Assembly (NCBI GenBank): GCA_947465645.1
Contig: CANIBQ010000010.1
Location: forward strand, 1-64,000
Reading direction: 5' to 3'
DNA length: 64,000 nucleotides
Source: Acidobacteriota bacterium
GTDB taxonomy: Bacteria > Acidobacteriota > Vicinamibacteria > Vicinamibacterales > UBA2999
Below, piece by piece: positions 8,052 to 16,781 of this stretch (within the stretch, counting starts at the first letter, position 1; the number at the start of each line of letters is the position of its first letter). The notes beneath the pieces were generated by a model, which worked only from the letters and a program-made list of their open reading frames with translations, did not search any database and had not been told where the DNA came from. The translations under genes and the position numbers were made by a program.

Positions 8052-9863
8052 ATGGATGACTCGAAGACGCTGAAAGCGTGGGCGACGTTCGCGGGGTGTG
8101 TGCTCGTCGTGGTCATCCTGTACTGGGCGCAGGCCGTCCTCGTGCCGATCGCGCTCGCCATGCTGCTCACGTTCGTACTCGCTCCTCCCGTCACCTGGCT
8201 CGAGCGGTGGATCGGCCGCATTCCAGCGGTGCTCACGACCGTCATGCTGGTCTTCACGGTGATCGGTCTCGCCGGCTGGGGCCTGGCGCGCCAGATGGAC
8301 CACCTGGCCGAGGACCTGCCGCGCTACCGCGTCAACATCCTGGCAAAAATAGCGGACGTGCGAGGCGTGGGGAAAGGGGGCTCGGTCGAACAGCTCCAGG
8401 AGACGATCGAAGAGATCAAGACCGACCTCGGAAAACCGGTCGAGCCCAGGGGCACGGTCTCGCAGCCCGTGGTGGTCACGTCCGAGCTGGTCACCGGTTT
8501 CTCGGCCTTCACGTGGCTCGGTCCGATTCTCGGCCCGCTGGGCACGGCCGGGCTCGTCCTGGCGCTGGTCATCTTCATGCTGCTCGAGCGCCGGGATCTG
8601 CGCGACCGGCTGATCGGGCTGTTCGGGCACGGCCGGCTGACCGTCACGACGAAGGCATTCGACGAGGCGGGGAACCGTGTCAGCCGGCAGCTGTTGATGC
8701 AGTCCCTGGTCAATCTGGTCTACGGCGTGGTTGCCGGCCTGGGGCTGTACTTCCTCGGCGTGCCGTACCCGCTGGTCTGGGCAACGCTCGGTGCGGCGTT
8801 GCGATTCATCCCCTATGTCGGACCCGTGCTTGGCGCAGGCGCGCCTATCCTGGTCAGCCTCGCCGCCCTCCAGGGATGGGCGGGCCCGCTCTGGGTGGTC
8901 GGTCTGTTCGCCGGGCTCGAGCTGTTTACCAACCTTGTGCTCGAGACCGTGCTCTATGCGGGGGCGGCGGGGGTGTCCCAGGTGGCGCTGCTCGTGTCCG
9001 TGGCCTTCTGGACGTGGCTGTGGGGACCGCTGGGCCTGCTGATGGCGACGCCGCTGACCGTCTGCCTTGTCGTGCTCGGCAAGCACGTCCCCGGGCTCGC
9101 GTTCGTCGGCACCCTGATGGCCGACACTCCCGCGCTGGCCCCCGAGCATGGCTATTACCAGCGTCTGCTCGCCCGCGATCAGAGCGAGGCGGCCGACCTC
9201 ATCGAACGGTACATCCAGACCCAGCCCCCGCGCTCGGTCTACGACGCCCTGCTGCTGCCGGCGCTCAATTATGCGGAGCGCGATCGCCTGGAGGAGCGCC
9301 TGTCGCCTGACGAAGAAACCGCCGTCATCGACACGACGCGCGAGCTGCTGTCGGACGCCGCGGAGTCGATCCGCCGCCTGCATCCGCCGCCATCCGCACC
9401 GCCCGAGGATCCGTCGATTCCAGGGCCGCGCCAACCGCTGCGCGTGCTCGGTTATGCCGCCAACGGCGTCGCCGACGAGGTCGCGCTCTCGATGCTCGCC
9501 CATCTGCTCGACGACCTGCCAATCGCCGTCGAGATCAACAGCACCCGCTTGCAGGCCTCGGAGCTGATCTCGATCGTGCGGGAGAAAAATTTCTCGGTGG
9601 TGTGCCTCGCCGACCTGCCACCCAGCCCGCCATCGAAGACGCGCTATCTGGTCAAGAGGCTCCGCGCCGCTTTTCCGGATGTGCGAATCATGGTCGGGCG
9701 CTGGGGACCACCGGAGCTGGCGGACGAGAGCACGCAGGTGCTGCGTGAAACGGGGGCGAATCTGGTCGCGTCCACGCTCCTCGACACCAGGGTCTACCTG
9801 GGCGGCCTGGTTGACATTCCGCGGATCCCGGCCCCGGGGCCAGTCGCCGTGCCCGCTGCGTAG
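8052..9863 (+). CDS. AI-2E/PerM-family permease with extra C-terminal domain
   Basis: 603 residues. The first 350 are a normal AI-2E (UPF0118, PerM/TqsA-type) permease: two N-terminal helices, a soluble helical part, then GVPYPLVWATLGAALRFIPYVGPVLG and a C-terminal helix set with LMATPLTVCLVVLGKH. Family members usually end near 350-380. Here about 230 soluble residues follow: a helical linker (ARDQSEAADLIERYIQTQ...) and a roughly 120-residue alpha/beta unit starting RVLGYAANGVADEVALSMLAHLL. The second unit resembles a B12-binding/Rossmann-like fold without the cobalamin DxHxxG motif. Known members export AI-2 or act as Na+/H+ antiporters; no substrate can be assigned here. Confidence 0.85.
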   Translation: MDDSKTLKAWATFAGCVLVVVILYWAQAVLVPIALAMLLTFVLAPPVTWLERWIGRIPAVLTTVMLVFTVIGLAGWGLARQMDHLAEDLPRYRVNILAKIADVRGVGKGGSVEQLQETIEEIKTDLGKPVEPRGTVSQPVVVTSELVTGFSAFTWLGPILGPLGTAGLVLALVIFMLLERRDLRDRLIGLFGHGRLTVTTKAFDEAGNRVSRQLLMQSLVNLVYGVVAGLGLYFLGVPYPLVWATLGAALRFIPYVGPVLGAGAPILVSLAALQGWAGPLWVVGLFAGLELFTNLVLETVLYAGAAGVSQVALLVSVAFWTWLWGPLGLLMATPLTVCLVVLGKHVPGLAFVGTLMADTPALAPEHGYYQRLLARDQSEAADLIERYIQTQPPRSVYDALLLPALNYAERDRLEERLSPDEETAVIDTTRELLSDAAESIRRLHPPPSAPPEDPSIPGPRQPLRVLGYAANGVADEVALSMLAHLLDDLPIAVEINSTRLQASELISIVREKNFSVVCLADLPPSPPSKTRYLVKRLRAAFPDVRIMVGRWGPPELADESTQVLRETGANLVASTLLDTRVYLGGLVDIPRIPAPGPVAVPAA

Positions 9864-9868
9864 CAGCC

Positions 9869-9883
9869 GGGGCCTGCGGCCCC
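9869..9883 (+). terminator. GC hairpin after the AI-2E-family gene
   Basis: GGGGCC-TGC-GGCCCC, a perfect 6-bp stem with 3-base loop, starts 5 bases after the stop. There is no T-run, so this is a weak intrinsic terminator candidate. Confidence 0.35.
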
Positions 9884-9904
9884 AGGGGTCTGACGTACTT
9901 CAGG

Positions 9905-10069
9905 TCATCTGAATCTGAAGCTCGAGCGCGTCGATCGCGCCGGCTTCGTAGCGCGACCAGTACTTGCGCGGTGGAAGGACGAATTGATCTCCGCGCACCG
10001 CAGCACCCGCGCGTACCGCTGCCGGTCCCCACGAAAGGGCGAGGAGCGTCCCGGCGGGCGCGCCGTCAC
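9905..10069 (-). pseudogene. N-terminal remnant of a DUF72 protein
   Basis: Read on the minus strand, this stretch encodes about 54 residues containing RYARVLRCAEINSSFHR, then R-A-T, then SSFRFR and a TGA. That is the order seen near the start of DUF72 (YecE-like) proteins, where RYA..F..VEINSSFYRPH is followed by AT..RWA and FRF.VK.PR. The glycine-rich start is degraded and the remaining roughly 180 residues are absent, so it is a fragment. It begins where the response regulator at 10071 ends. Identification rests on the EINSSFHR core only. Confidence 0.45.
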
Positions 10070-10070
10070 G

Positions 10071-10442
10071 CTAACCTTGCCGCGTGTGGCGATGCCGCCT
10101 GACGATGCCCATCATCGTGGCGATGTCGATCGGCTTGTCAACGCACGCAACCGCCTCGAGACGCTTGGCGATCGCCGACGCATCGTGGCGGGCAGAGGTG
10201 ACGCACACCGGAATCTGACGAATGTCGGGATCCGCGAGCTGCGTCCGGCGGAACCCCTCCCCGTCCATCACCGGCATCATCAGGTCGAGGAGGATGAGGA
10301 ACGGCTGATGGGACTTGGCGAGCCGGATGCCGTCCGCGCCGTTGGCGGCGGTGATCACCCGTTCTCCCTCGCATTCCAGCATGGTGGTGAGCAACGCGCG
10401 GCAGTCCGCATCGTCTTCGACGACCAGGATCGGCGGCGTCAC
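10071..10442 (-). CDS. Single-domain response regulator
   Basis: 123 residues, all receiver domain. VTPPILVVEDDADCRALL gives the acidic pair, LILLDLMMPVMDGEGF the phospho-acceptor Asp (about residue 52), V-T-S-A the switch Thr/Ser, and VDKPID the conserved Lys. There is no output domain, so it acts through a partner or as a phosphorelay step. The GTG start overlaps the TGA of the upstream kinase (GTGA), so the two are translationally coupled and this is the likely cognate receiver. Confidence 0.9.
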   Translation of the reverse strand: MTPPILVVEDDADCRALLTTMLECEGERVITAANGADGIRLAKSHQPFLILLDLMMPVMDGEGFRRTQLADPDIRQIPVCVTSARHDASAIAKRLEAVACVDKPIDIATMMGIVRRHRHTRQG

Positions 10443-11641
10443 GCTGCGGGGGTCCCTTCGGGGAACCACACCGTAAACACCGTCCCCTCGCCTTCGCGCG
10501 ACTGGACCGAGATGGTGCCGCGCAGCGTGCGCAGGCAATCCTTGACGATCGTCAGCCCGAGTCCGAGTCCGGTGTTCCCGAGCGTCGCGTCCTGCGCCGC
10601 GTGGGCGCGGAAGTTCGCGTTGAACACCGCCTCGCTGAATTCGCCGGGAATGCCAAGCCCGTTGTCGCGGACCTCGATCGCGCAGCCGTGCCCGGATGGG
10701 GCCGGGACCGGGTTGATCTCGACGAACCGCCTGCTCTTGCCCGGATCGCTGTACTTGATGGCGTTGGAAATCAGGTTGACCAGAATGAGCTCCACCGCGG
10801 CGACGTCGACGACGGTTTCTGGAAGAAGGGGGGAGACGCGGGTGGTGACGCCCTTGGCGTCGGCCATGTCGCGCAACTGCCGCGCCGCTTCCTCGGCGAT
10901 CGTCTTGAGCGCGACGCGCTGCACCTGGAGGTTGTGCTCCGTCGCGTACAGGCCCGACAGTCGTGTCAGCTGATTCGTCAGCTCGAGGCTGCGCAGCACG
11001 TTTCGATCGAGCAACGCCATCAGGCGCTCGCGATCCTGATCGGACCGGCTGCCCTCCGGCGCCCTGAGCAGGCGCAGCGCGAACTGCAGGGTGCCCAGGG
11101 GCTGCCGCAGTTCGTGGCTCACCATGCGGTTGAATGCCTCGAGCTGGGTTCGCTGGGTCGCGACCCGGTCCGTGTACTGCTCGATGAACGCTTCCAGGGT
11201 TGACTGCTGCAGCACGTTGATTGCCTGGTGCGTCCGGGCCATGACCTCCACCACCTCGTCCGGCGACGGTGACGCCTGCGCCGCGGAGAGCTCCTCCTTG
11301 ATAAACGTCGAGAGCACGCCCTCGAACAGGCGGTACTCCCGGACGATCTGGTGGACCGAGGCCTGCTGCGTGTAGCGCAGGAATCCCAGCTCCCGCGCTT
11401 TCCCGATCACCTGCGCGTTCGCGGCGATCTCCTCGCGGGCGGGAAATTCCAGGTAGTTGGCGATCTCGACGATCAGCTCGGGGATGTGGTCGAGGAGGTG
11501 ATCGGTGGGGAAGACCTCGTTGGGATCGACCGGCAGCAGTGCCACGAGCCTGGAGAGCCAGCGCGCGGCCAGCTCAGCATGTTCGACGCGGAGCCGCTCG
11601 GCGATCAGCGCCGGAAAATCTTGCTCGACAGGCTTCGTGGA
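10439..11641 (-). CDS. Histidine kinase with RsbRD-like N-terminal sensor
   Basis: 400 residues from the GTG at 11641, which has an AATGAGGAG Shine-Dalgarno 9 bases upstream. An earlier in-frame GTG at 11683 would lie at the transcription start implied by the TATAAT at 11689-11694. The N-terminal 150 residues are helical (IAERLRVEHAELAARWLSRL..., REYRLFEGVL) and resemble the RsbRD/globin-like input of cytoplasmic sensor kinases; there are no transmembrane helices. HisKA follows with MVSHELRQPLGTLQFALRLL, then HATPase_c with NLISNAIKYSDPG, DNGLGIP and NTGLGLGLTIVKD. It should autophosphorylate on that His and pass phosphate to the overlapping receiver downstream. Confidence 0.88.
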   Translation of the reverse strand, partial: STKPVEQDFPALIAERLRVEHAELAARWLSRLVALLPVDPNEVFPTDHLLDHIPELIVEIANYLEFPAREEIAANAQVIGKARELGFLRYTQQASVHQIVREYRLFEGVLSTFIKEELSAAQASPSPDEVVEVMARTHQAINVLQQSTLEAFIEQYTDRVATQRTQLEAFNRMVSHELRQPLGTLQFALRLLRAPEGSRSDQDRERLMALLDRNVLRSLELTNQLTRLSGLYATEHNLQVQRVALKTIAEEAARQLRDMADAKGVTTRVSPLLPETVVDVAAVELILVNLISNAIKYSDPGKSRRFVEINPVPAPSGHGCAIEVRDNGLGIPGEFSEAVFNANFRAHAAQDATLGNTGLGLGLTIVKDCLRTLRGTISVQSREGEGTVFTVWFPEGTPAA

Positions 11642-11688
11642 CACGAGGAGCCGCTCCTCATTGAATCTGAATGATGGCTGCACGAACG

Positions 11689-11694
11689 ATTATA
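11689..11694 (-). promoter_or_regulatory. Consensus -10 box (TATAAT) before the histidine kinase
   Basis: On the minus strand TATAAT lies at 11694-11689. A start site about 7 bases downstream gives a 5' leader of roughly 40 bases to the GTG at 11641. No good -35 hexamer is seen at 16-18 bases. It supports a separate promoter for the kinase/receiver pair. Confidence 0.45.
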
Positions 11695-11730
11695 CGAGGC
11701 GCCGCAAGTCCCGTCGTAACGGACGAGGTG

Positions 11731-12123
11731 TCAGCTGGGTGCGAGCGGCTTCCGTGTGACCCGGTCGAGGTAGGTGGTCAGGGCCTCGTAGCTGCGCGGC
11801 TTGAAGAAGACGTGCGCCTTGTAGCGCGCGACCAGCGTCTGCTCCTCGCGCGTCAGGCTCGCGCCGGTCAGCATCACCGCCGGGAGATCGCGCAGCGACT
11901 CGTGCTCGCGGATGAACTGCAGCAGGTCGAGGCCCGAGTCCGGCCCAAGCCGCAGGTCGAGCACGACCGCCTGGAACGAGCGCTGCTCGAGCAGAGGAGT
12001 CGCCTCCGCGATGCTGGTCGCGACCTCGACGCTGTAGCCCTTCAACGCCAGGAAGCGCGTGAGCGTGGTGAGAATCTCCGGCTTGTCGTCAACCAGCAGG
12101 ACGCGCGGGCTTTCAGCGGTCAT
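11731..12123 (-). CDS. Single-domain response regulator
   Basis: 130 residues from the ATG at 12123, which overlaps the end of the hybrid kinase by 11 bases. Receiver only: RVLLVDDKPEIL (acidic pair), AVVLDLRLGPDSGLDLL (phospho-Asp near residue 55), V-M-L-T-G (switch Thr) and FFKPRSYEAL (Lys). The final 20 residues are a short basic tail with no output domain. Overlap with the hybrid kinase makes it a likely phosphorelay partner. Confidence 0.88.
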   Translation of the reverse strand: MTAESPRVLLVDDKPEILTTLTRFLALKGYSVEVATSIAEATPLLEQRSFQAVVLDLRLGPDSGLDLLQFIREHESLRDLPAVMLTGASLTREEQTLVARYKAHVFFKPRSYEALTTYLDRVTRKPLAPS

Positions 12124-14368
12124 CGAGACGCCCCGCGACGCTGGCGACGGTGGCGACCAGCTCCGATGGATCGACCGGCTTGGAGACGTGCACCGCGAAT
12201 CCCGCTCGCAGCGCCCGCGTTCGATCTTCGGAGCGCGCAAACGCGGTCAGGGCAATCGCGGGGATGCGCCCGCCCTGTTCGGGGGCGAGCGCCCGGATAC
12301 GTCTCAGAAGCTCGTAGCCATCCGCATCCGGCATGCCGATATCGGTGACCAGCACATCCGGTGTCTCCGCTTCCAGCAACGCCAGCGCCTCGAAGACGCT
12401 CGCGGCCGTCAGAACGGTCGCTGCGCAGTCTTCCAGCACCCGCCTGACGAGGTCGCGCGCATCAGCTTGATCGTCAACCACCAGCACGGTGAGCCCGGAG
12501 AGCTCCGGGGCAATCGCGGCGAGTGTGCTCGCGGCCGGTGTCCGCGGGTGGACTCGCCCGGCAGGATCCGCACTCCGTTGAACGACGGTCAGCGGGAGGT
12601 GCACGCTCACGGTGGTTCCCAGCCCACTGCCGGCACTCTTGATGGCGACGGTGCCGCCGTGCAGCTCGACCAGGCTCTTGACGATCGACAGCCCCAGCCC
12701 GAGTCCCCCGTACTGGCGGGTGGTCGACGCATCCGCCTGCTTGAAGCGCTCGAACAGGTGGGGTAGAAACTCAGGGCTGATGCCGATCCCCGTGTCCGCC
12801 ACGCTGATCTCGATGTGCGAGTTCACGCGCTCGAGCAGGACCTGCACCTTGCCGTTCTTGGGAGTGAACTTGATCGCGTTCGAGAGCAGGTTCCAGATGA
12901 TCTGTTGCAGCCGTCCCGGGTCGCCCGAGATCGGACCGGCGGCGGGATCGAGCAGTTTCTCGAGCCTGATCGCCTTCGCCTCGGCGGCGGGCCTCATCGT
13001 CTCGATCGCGGCGTCGACAATCGACGCCGGATATACCGTCTGGATGTCCAGCCGGAGCTTCCCCGAGGTCACCCGGCTCATGTCCAGCAGGTCTTCGATC
13101 AGCTGGGTCTGGACGCGCGCGTTCCGCTCGATCGTCTCGAGCCCTTTGACGTAGTCAGCCTGCTCCCTCGACCCGCCGCGCAGCACCTGCGCCCACCCGA
13201 GGATGGCGTTGAGCGGCGTCCGCAGCTCATGGGAGAGCGTTGCCAGGAACTCGTCCTTGACCTCGCTCATTCTCTCCGCGGCATTGCGCGCCGCCCGCTC
13301 GCTCTCGAGCAGGACATTGCGCTCTTCGGCCGCCTTCTGGATCGCTTCGAACAGGCGCGCGTTGTCGATGGCGATGCCCGCCTGCGCCGCGACCCCGACG
13401 ACCAGCCGCTCCGCGCGATCGGTGAAGACGCCGGGCGTCGAGTGGCCGAAGAACAGCCCGCCAATCACCTCGCCTGAGCGCGACCTGACCGCGACCGCCA
13501 GGTAGCTCCGCACCGGCAGGTGCCCCTTTGGCATCCCGTGATGAGGGCCCATCCTTCCGTAGCGGGGATCCTGGAGCACGTCGTCCACCCGGATCGGCGG
13601 TTCGCCCCGGAATGTCGGGCCGAAGAGCGCGGTCGCGCGAGGCTTTCCAAACTTCTCGAACGCCTCGCGCGGCGCGCCTGACAGTGTGAAGAGCAGTAAG
13701 GCGTCCCCGTTGTCGTCGGTGACGTTGTAGAAGAACGCACCGAACTCCGCGCCGCTCAACTGCGTCGCGGCGTCGGTGACCGCCTGGACGACGGCCTGGA
13801 GATCGAGGTTGGAGGCGAGCACCATTCCCGTCTGGTTGAGCAGTTCCAGCACGCGCGTCTCCTCGCGCAGCGCCTCCTCGGCGAGCCGTCTCGAGGTGAT
13901 GTCCTCGATCACGCCGATGAACTGCTGCGGCCTTCCCGAGGCGTCCTTCAGCAGCGTGACCGTGGTCAGGCTCCAGACAGCGGTGCCATCCTTGCGGAGG
14001 TAGCGCTTCTCGATCACGTAATCGGAGATCTCTCCGGAGAGCAGCCGGCGCACCCACACGCCCGTCTCCTCCCTGTCGTCGGGGTGGGTGATGTCGTTGA
14101 AGGTCAGGCCGCGCAGCTCGTCCGGGCTGTATTGGAGGATGTGCCCGAACTTGCTGTTCATGTCGAGGAAATGACCGTCGAGTGCCGCGATTGCGATTCC
14201 GACCGCCGCCTGGTTGAAGATCGCCTGGAGCCGCTGGACGTTCTCGCGCAGGGCCTCCTTGGTCCGGAGGAGCTCCTCCTCGGCCCGCTGGCGGGCGAGA
14301 AGAATGCTGTTGGCATTCTGCAGCGCGACCGACCTGAGGAGCAGGTCCTCGTCGTCCAGCTGTGACAT
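12113..14368 (-). CDS. Hybrid sensor histidine kinase, PAS-GAF-HisKA-HATPase-REC
   Basis: 751 residues, soluble. Order: N-terminal coiled coil (1-45), PAS with PAC (about 46-165, KRYLRKDGTAVW), GAF (about 175-345), coiled coil, HisKA with LSHELRTPLNAILGW (His380), HATPase_c (NLLSNAIKFTPKNGK, ADTGIGIS, QYGGLGLGLSIVK) and a C-terminal receiver (VLVVDDQADARDL, DVLVTDIGMPDADG, SKPVDP). It is a cytoplasmic sensor; neither PAS nor GAF shows a diagnostic cofactor motif. It follows the MetE-like gene by 2 bases on the same strand and overlaps the receiver at 11731, so 14371-11731 is probably one transcript. Confidence 0.92.
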   Translation of the reverse strand: MSQLDDEDLLLRSVALQNANSILLARQRAEEELLRTKEALRENVQRLQAIFNQAAVGIAIAALDGHFLDMNSKFGHILQYSPDELRGLTFNDITHPDDREETGVWVRRLLSGEISDYVIEKRYLRKDGTAVWSLTTVTLLKDASGRPQQFIGVIEDITSRRLAEEALREETRVLELLNQTGMVLASNLDLQAVVQAVTDAATQLSGAEFGAFFYNVTDDNGDALLLFTLSGAPREAFEKFGKPRATALFGPTFRGEPPIRVDDVLQDPRYGRMGPHHGMPKGHLPVRSYLAVAVRSRSGEVIGGLFFGHSTPGVFTDRAERLVVGVAAQAGIAIDNARLFEAIQKAAEERNVLLESERAARNAAERMSEVKDEFLATLSHELRTPLNAILGWAQVLRGGSREQADYVKGLETIERNARVQTQLIEDLLDMSRVTSGKLRLDIQTVYPASIVDAAIETMRPAAEAKAIRLEKLLDPAAGPISGDPGRLQQIIWNLLSNAIKFTPKNGKVQVLLERVNSHIEISVADTGIGISPEFLPHLFERFKQADASTTRQYGGLGLGLSIVKSLVELHGGTVAIKSAGSGLGTTVSVHLPLTVVQRSADPAGRVHPRTPAASTLAAIAPELSGLTVLVVDDQADARDLVRRVLEDCAATVLTAASVFEALALLEAETPDVLVTDIGMPDADGYELLRRIRALAPEQGGRIPAIALTAFARSEDRTRALRAGFAVHVSKPVDPSELVATVASVAGRLDDR

Positions 14369-14370
14369 CC

Positions 14371-15441
14371 CTACCGTCCTGCGCCCAGGGTCTCGGCTGC
14401 GAGGCGCGTTCCGACCACCCGCGCGCGAATCTTGGCGAACGCCGTGTCCCGGGTGGTGGACGAGTCGTCGCAGAACGGCGAGAACCCGCAGTCGTCGGTG
14501 GTGCCCAGTTGCGCCACCGGGATGAATTCCGCCGCTTCGAGCACGCGGTCGCGCACCTCCTCCGGCGTCTCCATCCTCGGGTCGATGGTCGCGATGACGC
14601 CCACGAAGACGCGCTGGTCGGGCTTCATGTACTCGCGGATGATTTTCAGGACCTGGCGGCGATCCTTCTCGCCGGCGAGCGCGATGTAGAAATTTCCGGC
14701 CTTCAACTGGAACAGGCTGGGGAGCAGCTCGGCGTAGTCCACGTCGGCGCTGTGGGTCGAGTCGCGGTCGCCCCCCGGGCAGGTGTGGATGCCGATTCGC
14801 TGGCGCTCTTCCGGCGAGAACCGAGACAGCGCGAGGTTGTTCAGGTCGATGAAGCTGTGGAGGAGATGGCCGGTCGGGTCGATCTTCATCGCAAGACGAC
14901 CCTCGGTGAAGTCGATCTGGACCTTGTAGGCGCCCTTCTCGAAGCAGCGGCGGATCTCCGTTTCATGCTCTGACAGCAGGTCGTTGATGAACTCTTCACG
15001 CGAGTAGCCGGGGACCCCGTCAGCCGGATACATCAGGCTCAACGCCGAGGGGGAGATCACCGCCTGCTTCACCGGCATGCGCGCGTATTTCTGTGCGACC
15101 TCCAGGTAGCTGTCGGCGTAGCGCTTGTAGCGGAACGGACCCGAGGTCAGCCGCGGCATGCGGCGGGTGTGCCCCGCGGCAAACGGGATCTTGAACCCAT
15201 CCGGGTCCGTGTTGGTCAGCCCATGGACGCAGTAGGTCCAGAAATTGTGGTATTTCCGCTGCTCGCCGTCGGTGATGACCGGCGACCCGGTCTCTTCAAA
15301 GCGCGTGATGCTGTCGCGAATCGCGTCCTCGTAGAGCGAGTCGAGGACCGAATTTTCGTCGCCATGCTGCTCGATGGCGTCGATCAACGCGGGAGGACGG
15401 GGGAGACTTCCGATGGGCTCGGTGGGAATATCTACGGCCAT
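14371..15441 (-). CDS. MetE C-terminal-like (cobalamin-independent methionine synthase II family) protein
   Basis: 356 residues, matching only the C-terminal barrel of MetE. It begins EPIGSLPRPPALIDAI and has DGEQRKYHNFWTY near residue 60, QIDFTEGRLA near 180, IHTCPGGDRDSTHSADVDY near 225 (His-x-Cys zinc ligands) and LGTTDDCGFSPFCDD near 320 (second Cys). These are the zinc and homocysteine-activation residues of the UROD/MetE superfamily. Short homologues of this type act as methyltransferases on varied thiols or corrinoid/folate donors; the donor is unknown. It ends 2 bases before the hybrid kinase, an odd partner that may mean shared transcription only. Confidence 0.8.
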   Translation of the reverse strand: MAVDIPTEPIGSLPRPPALIDAIEQHGDENSVLDSLYEDAIRDSITRFEETGSPVITDGEQRKYHNFWTYCVHGLTNTDPDGFKIPFAAGHTRRMPRLTSGPFRYKRYADSYLEVAQKYARMPVKQAVISPSALSLMYPADGVPGYSREEFINDLLSEHETEIRRCFEKGAYKVQIDFTEGRLAMKIDPTGHLLHSFIDLNNLALSRFSPEERQRIGIHTCPGGDRDSTHSADVDYAELLPSLFQLKAGNFYIALAGEKDRRQVLKIIREYMKPDQRVFVGVIATIDPRMETPEEVRDRVLEAAEFIPVAQLGTTDDCGFSPFCDDSSTTRDTAFAKIRARVVGTRLAAETLGAGR

Positions 15442-15515
15442 AGCCCGTAATCATAAGCTGGGCGAATTGCAGAGCTTCTGGTGTGCGGGCGCCCTATACT
15501 GTGCCTCATCCGCAC

Positions 15516-15881
15516 ATGACCATCCTGATCGTCGAAGACGACCCCTTGGTGCTCGACGTCTTCGAATCGATGCTCAGGTCGCAGGGGCACGACATCATCG
15601 CCGCGCACGATCCCGCCACGGCGTGGACGCTGCTCGACGAGGGCGGCCGCGACCCTGACGTGCTGCTGGTGGACGTCGCGCTGGCCGGCGCCAGTGGCAT
15701 CGACTACGCCAACGAACTGCGCGCGAAATACCCGACGGTGGGGGTCGTGTTCACGACCGGCTTTCCGCACCGCGAGGCGCCGGCGCGCCGCAGCGGGATG
15801 GGAGAAGTCCTCCGGAAACCGTTTCGTCCCCACGAGCTGTTCGCCCTGATCGAGCGCGCCGGACGAAAGGGCAACGGTTAG
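15516..15881 (+). CDS. Single-domain response regulator
   Basis: 121 residues from the ATG at 15516; a TATACT at 15494-15499 could be its -10. Receiver only: TILIVEDDPLVLDVFESML, DVLLVDVALAGASGIDY (phospho-Asp near residue 53), V-V-F-T-T-G (switch Thr) and LRKPFRPHEL (Lys). It diverges from the MetE-like gene and is a third orphan receiver beside two kinases. The stop is followed directly by a heptamer array. Confidence 0.87.
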   Translation: MTILIVEDDPLVLDVFESMLRSQGHDIIAAHDPATAWTLLDEGGRDPDVLLVDVALAGASGIDYANELRAKYPTVGVVFTTGFPHREAPARRSGMGEVLRKPFRPHELFALIERAGRKGNG

Positions 15882-15910
15882 GTCAAAGGTTAAAGGTTAA
15901 AGGTCAAAGG
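15882..15910. repeat. AAAGGT(C/T) heptamer array between convergent genes
   Basis: Four units of AAAGGTC or AAAGGTT in a row, period 7, lie just after the response-regulator stop. The last nitrilase codons (Leu-Thr-Phe-Asn-Leu-stop, minus strand) are made from the same units. The same unit recurs at 31315-31347 and 46851-46882. Confidence 0.75.
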
Positions 15911-16777
15911 TGGGGCGGCGACGGCTTTCTTCGGGCGTTCATCGACCGTGAGCGTGAAGACGTCCGGACGTGAGTAGTGCCCCGCGACGTCCAGGTCGTA
16001 CTTCCCCCTGATCGCATCGTCGAGGTCGATCTCCGCCGCGAGGATCGCTTCCTGTCCATAGACCGGCCCGGCGAGGACGTCGCCCAGCGGGCCGACGATC
16101 ACGCTGCCGCCGCGAATGAGGTCGGTGTACTGGCAGGCGCTCAGCACGAAGCAGCGGCCTTCGTAGGCGATGTGCCGCATCGACGACTGCCAGATCTCGC
16201 GCTCGTCCACGGTCGGCGCGCACCAGAGGTTGATGCCCTTCGCGTACATCGCCAGCCGCAGCGCGGGCATGTAGTTCTCCCAGCAGATCGCCGCGCCGAC
16301 CTTGCCGACGCTGGTGTCGACCACCGCGAGGTGCGAGCCGTCGCCCATCCCCCAGACCAGCCGTTCGCTGGCGGTCGGCATCAGCTTGCGGTGCTTCGCC
16401 AGCACCTGCCCGTCCGCGCCGATGATCAGCGCGGTGCAGTAGAGCGTGCCGCCCTCGCGTTCGACGATGCCGACGACCAGATGGCAGCGCATCTCGGCGG
16501 CGAAGGACGCGATGCGACGCACCTCCGGACCGGGGACCTCGATCGCCGACTCCCAGTACCGCAGGAAGTCGTCGCGTCCCTCCCGCGTGCGGACGCCGAC
16601 GCGGGCGCCGAAGTCCATGCCTTTCGGGTAGCCGCCGATGTACGCCTCTGGAAATACCGCGAGCTGCGCGCCTTCGCGCTGGACCGATTCGCAGTGCACC
16701 TGCATCCGGTCGAGCGTGCGCGGCGTGTCGAAGAGCACCGACCCGGCCTGGACGACCGCGACGCGTTGACCAGGCAT
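15890..16777 (-). CDS. Nitrilase (carbon-nitrogen hydrolase)
   Basis: 295 residues with the full catalytic triad: Glu44 in FPEAYIGGY, Lys131 in KHRKLMPT and Cys165 in AAICWENYMP. GGSVIVGPLGDVLAGP and the C-terminal DLDVAGHYSRPDVF are typical of aliphatic/arylaceto-nitrilases (EC 3.5.5.1), which convert nitriles to acids plus ammonia, rather than amidases. It is cytoplasmic and expected to form helical oligomers. The C-terminus is shorter than in most nitrilases (about 330-350) and its last five residues come from the heptamer array. It lies 4 bases after the ABC exporter gene on the same strand. Confidence 0.9.
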   Translation of the reverse strand: MPGQRVAVVQAGSVLFDTPRTLDRMQVHCESVQREGAQLAVFPEAYIGGYPKGMDFGARVGVRTREGRDDFLRYWESAIEVPGPEVRRIASFAAEMRCHLVVGIVEREGGTLYCTALIIGADGQVLAKHRKLMPTASERLVWGMGDGSHLAVVDTSVGKVGAAICWENYMPALRLAMYAKGINLWCAPTVDEREIWQSSMRHIAYEGRCFVLSACQYTDLIRGGSVIVGPLGDVLAGPVYGQEAILAAEIDLDDAIRGKYDLDVAGHYSRPDVFTLTVDERPKKAVAAPPLTFNL

Positions 16778-16781
16778 GTAG

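Noticed and set aside
8052..9863. Naming the AI-2E-family protein as a quorum-signal exporter
   Set aside because: The family name does not establish the substrate; other members act as antiporters, and there is no luxS in the window.
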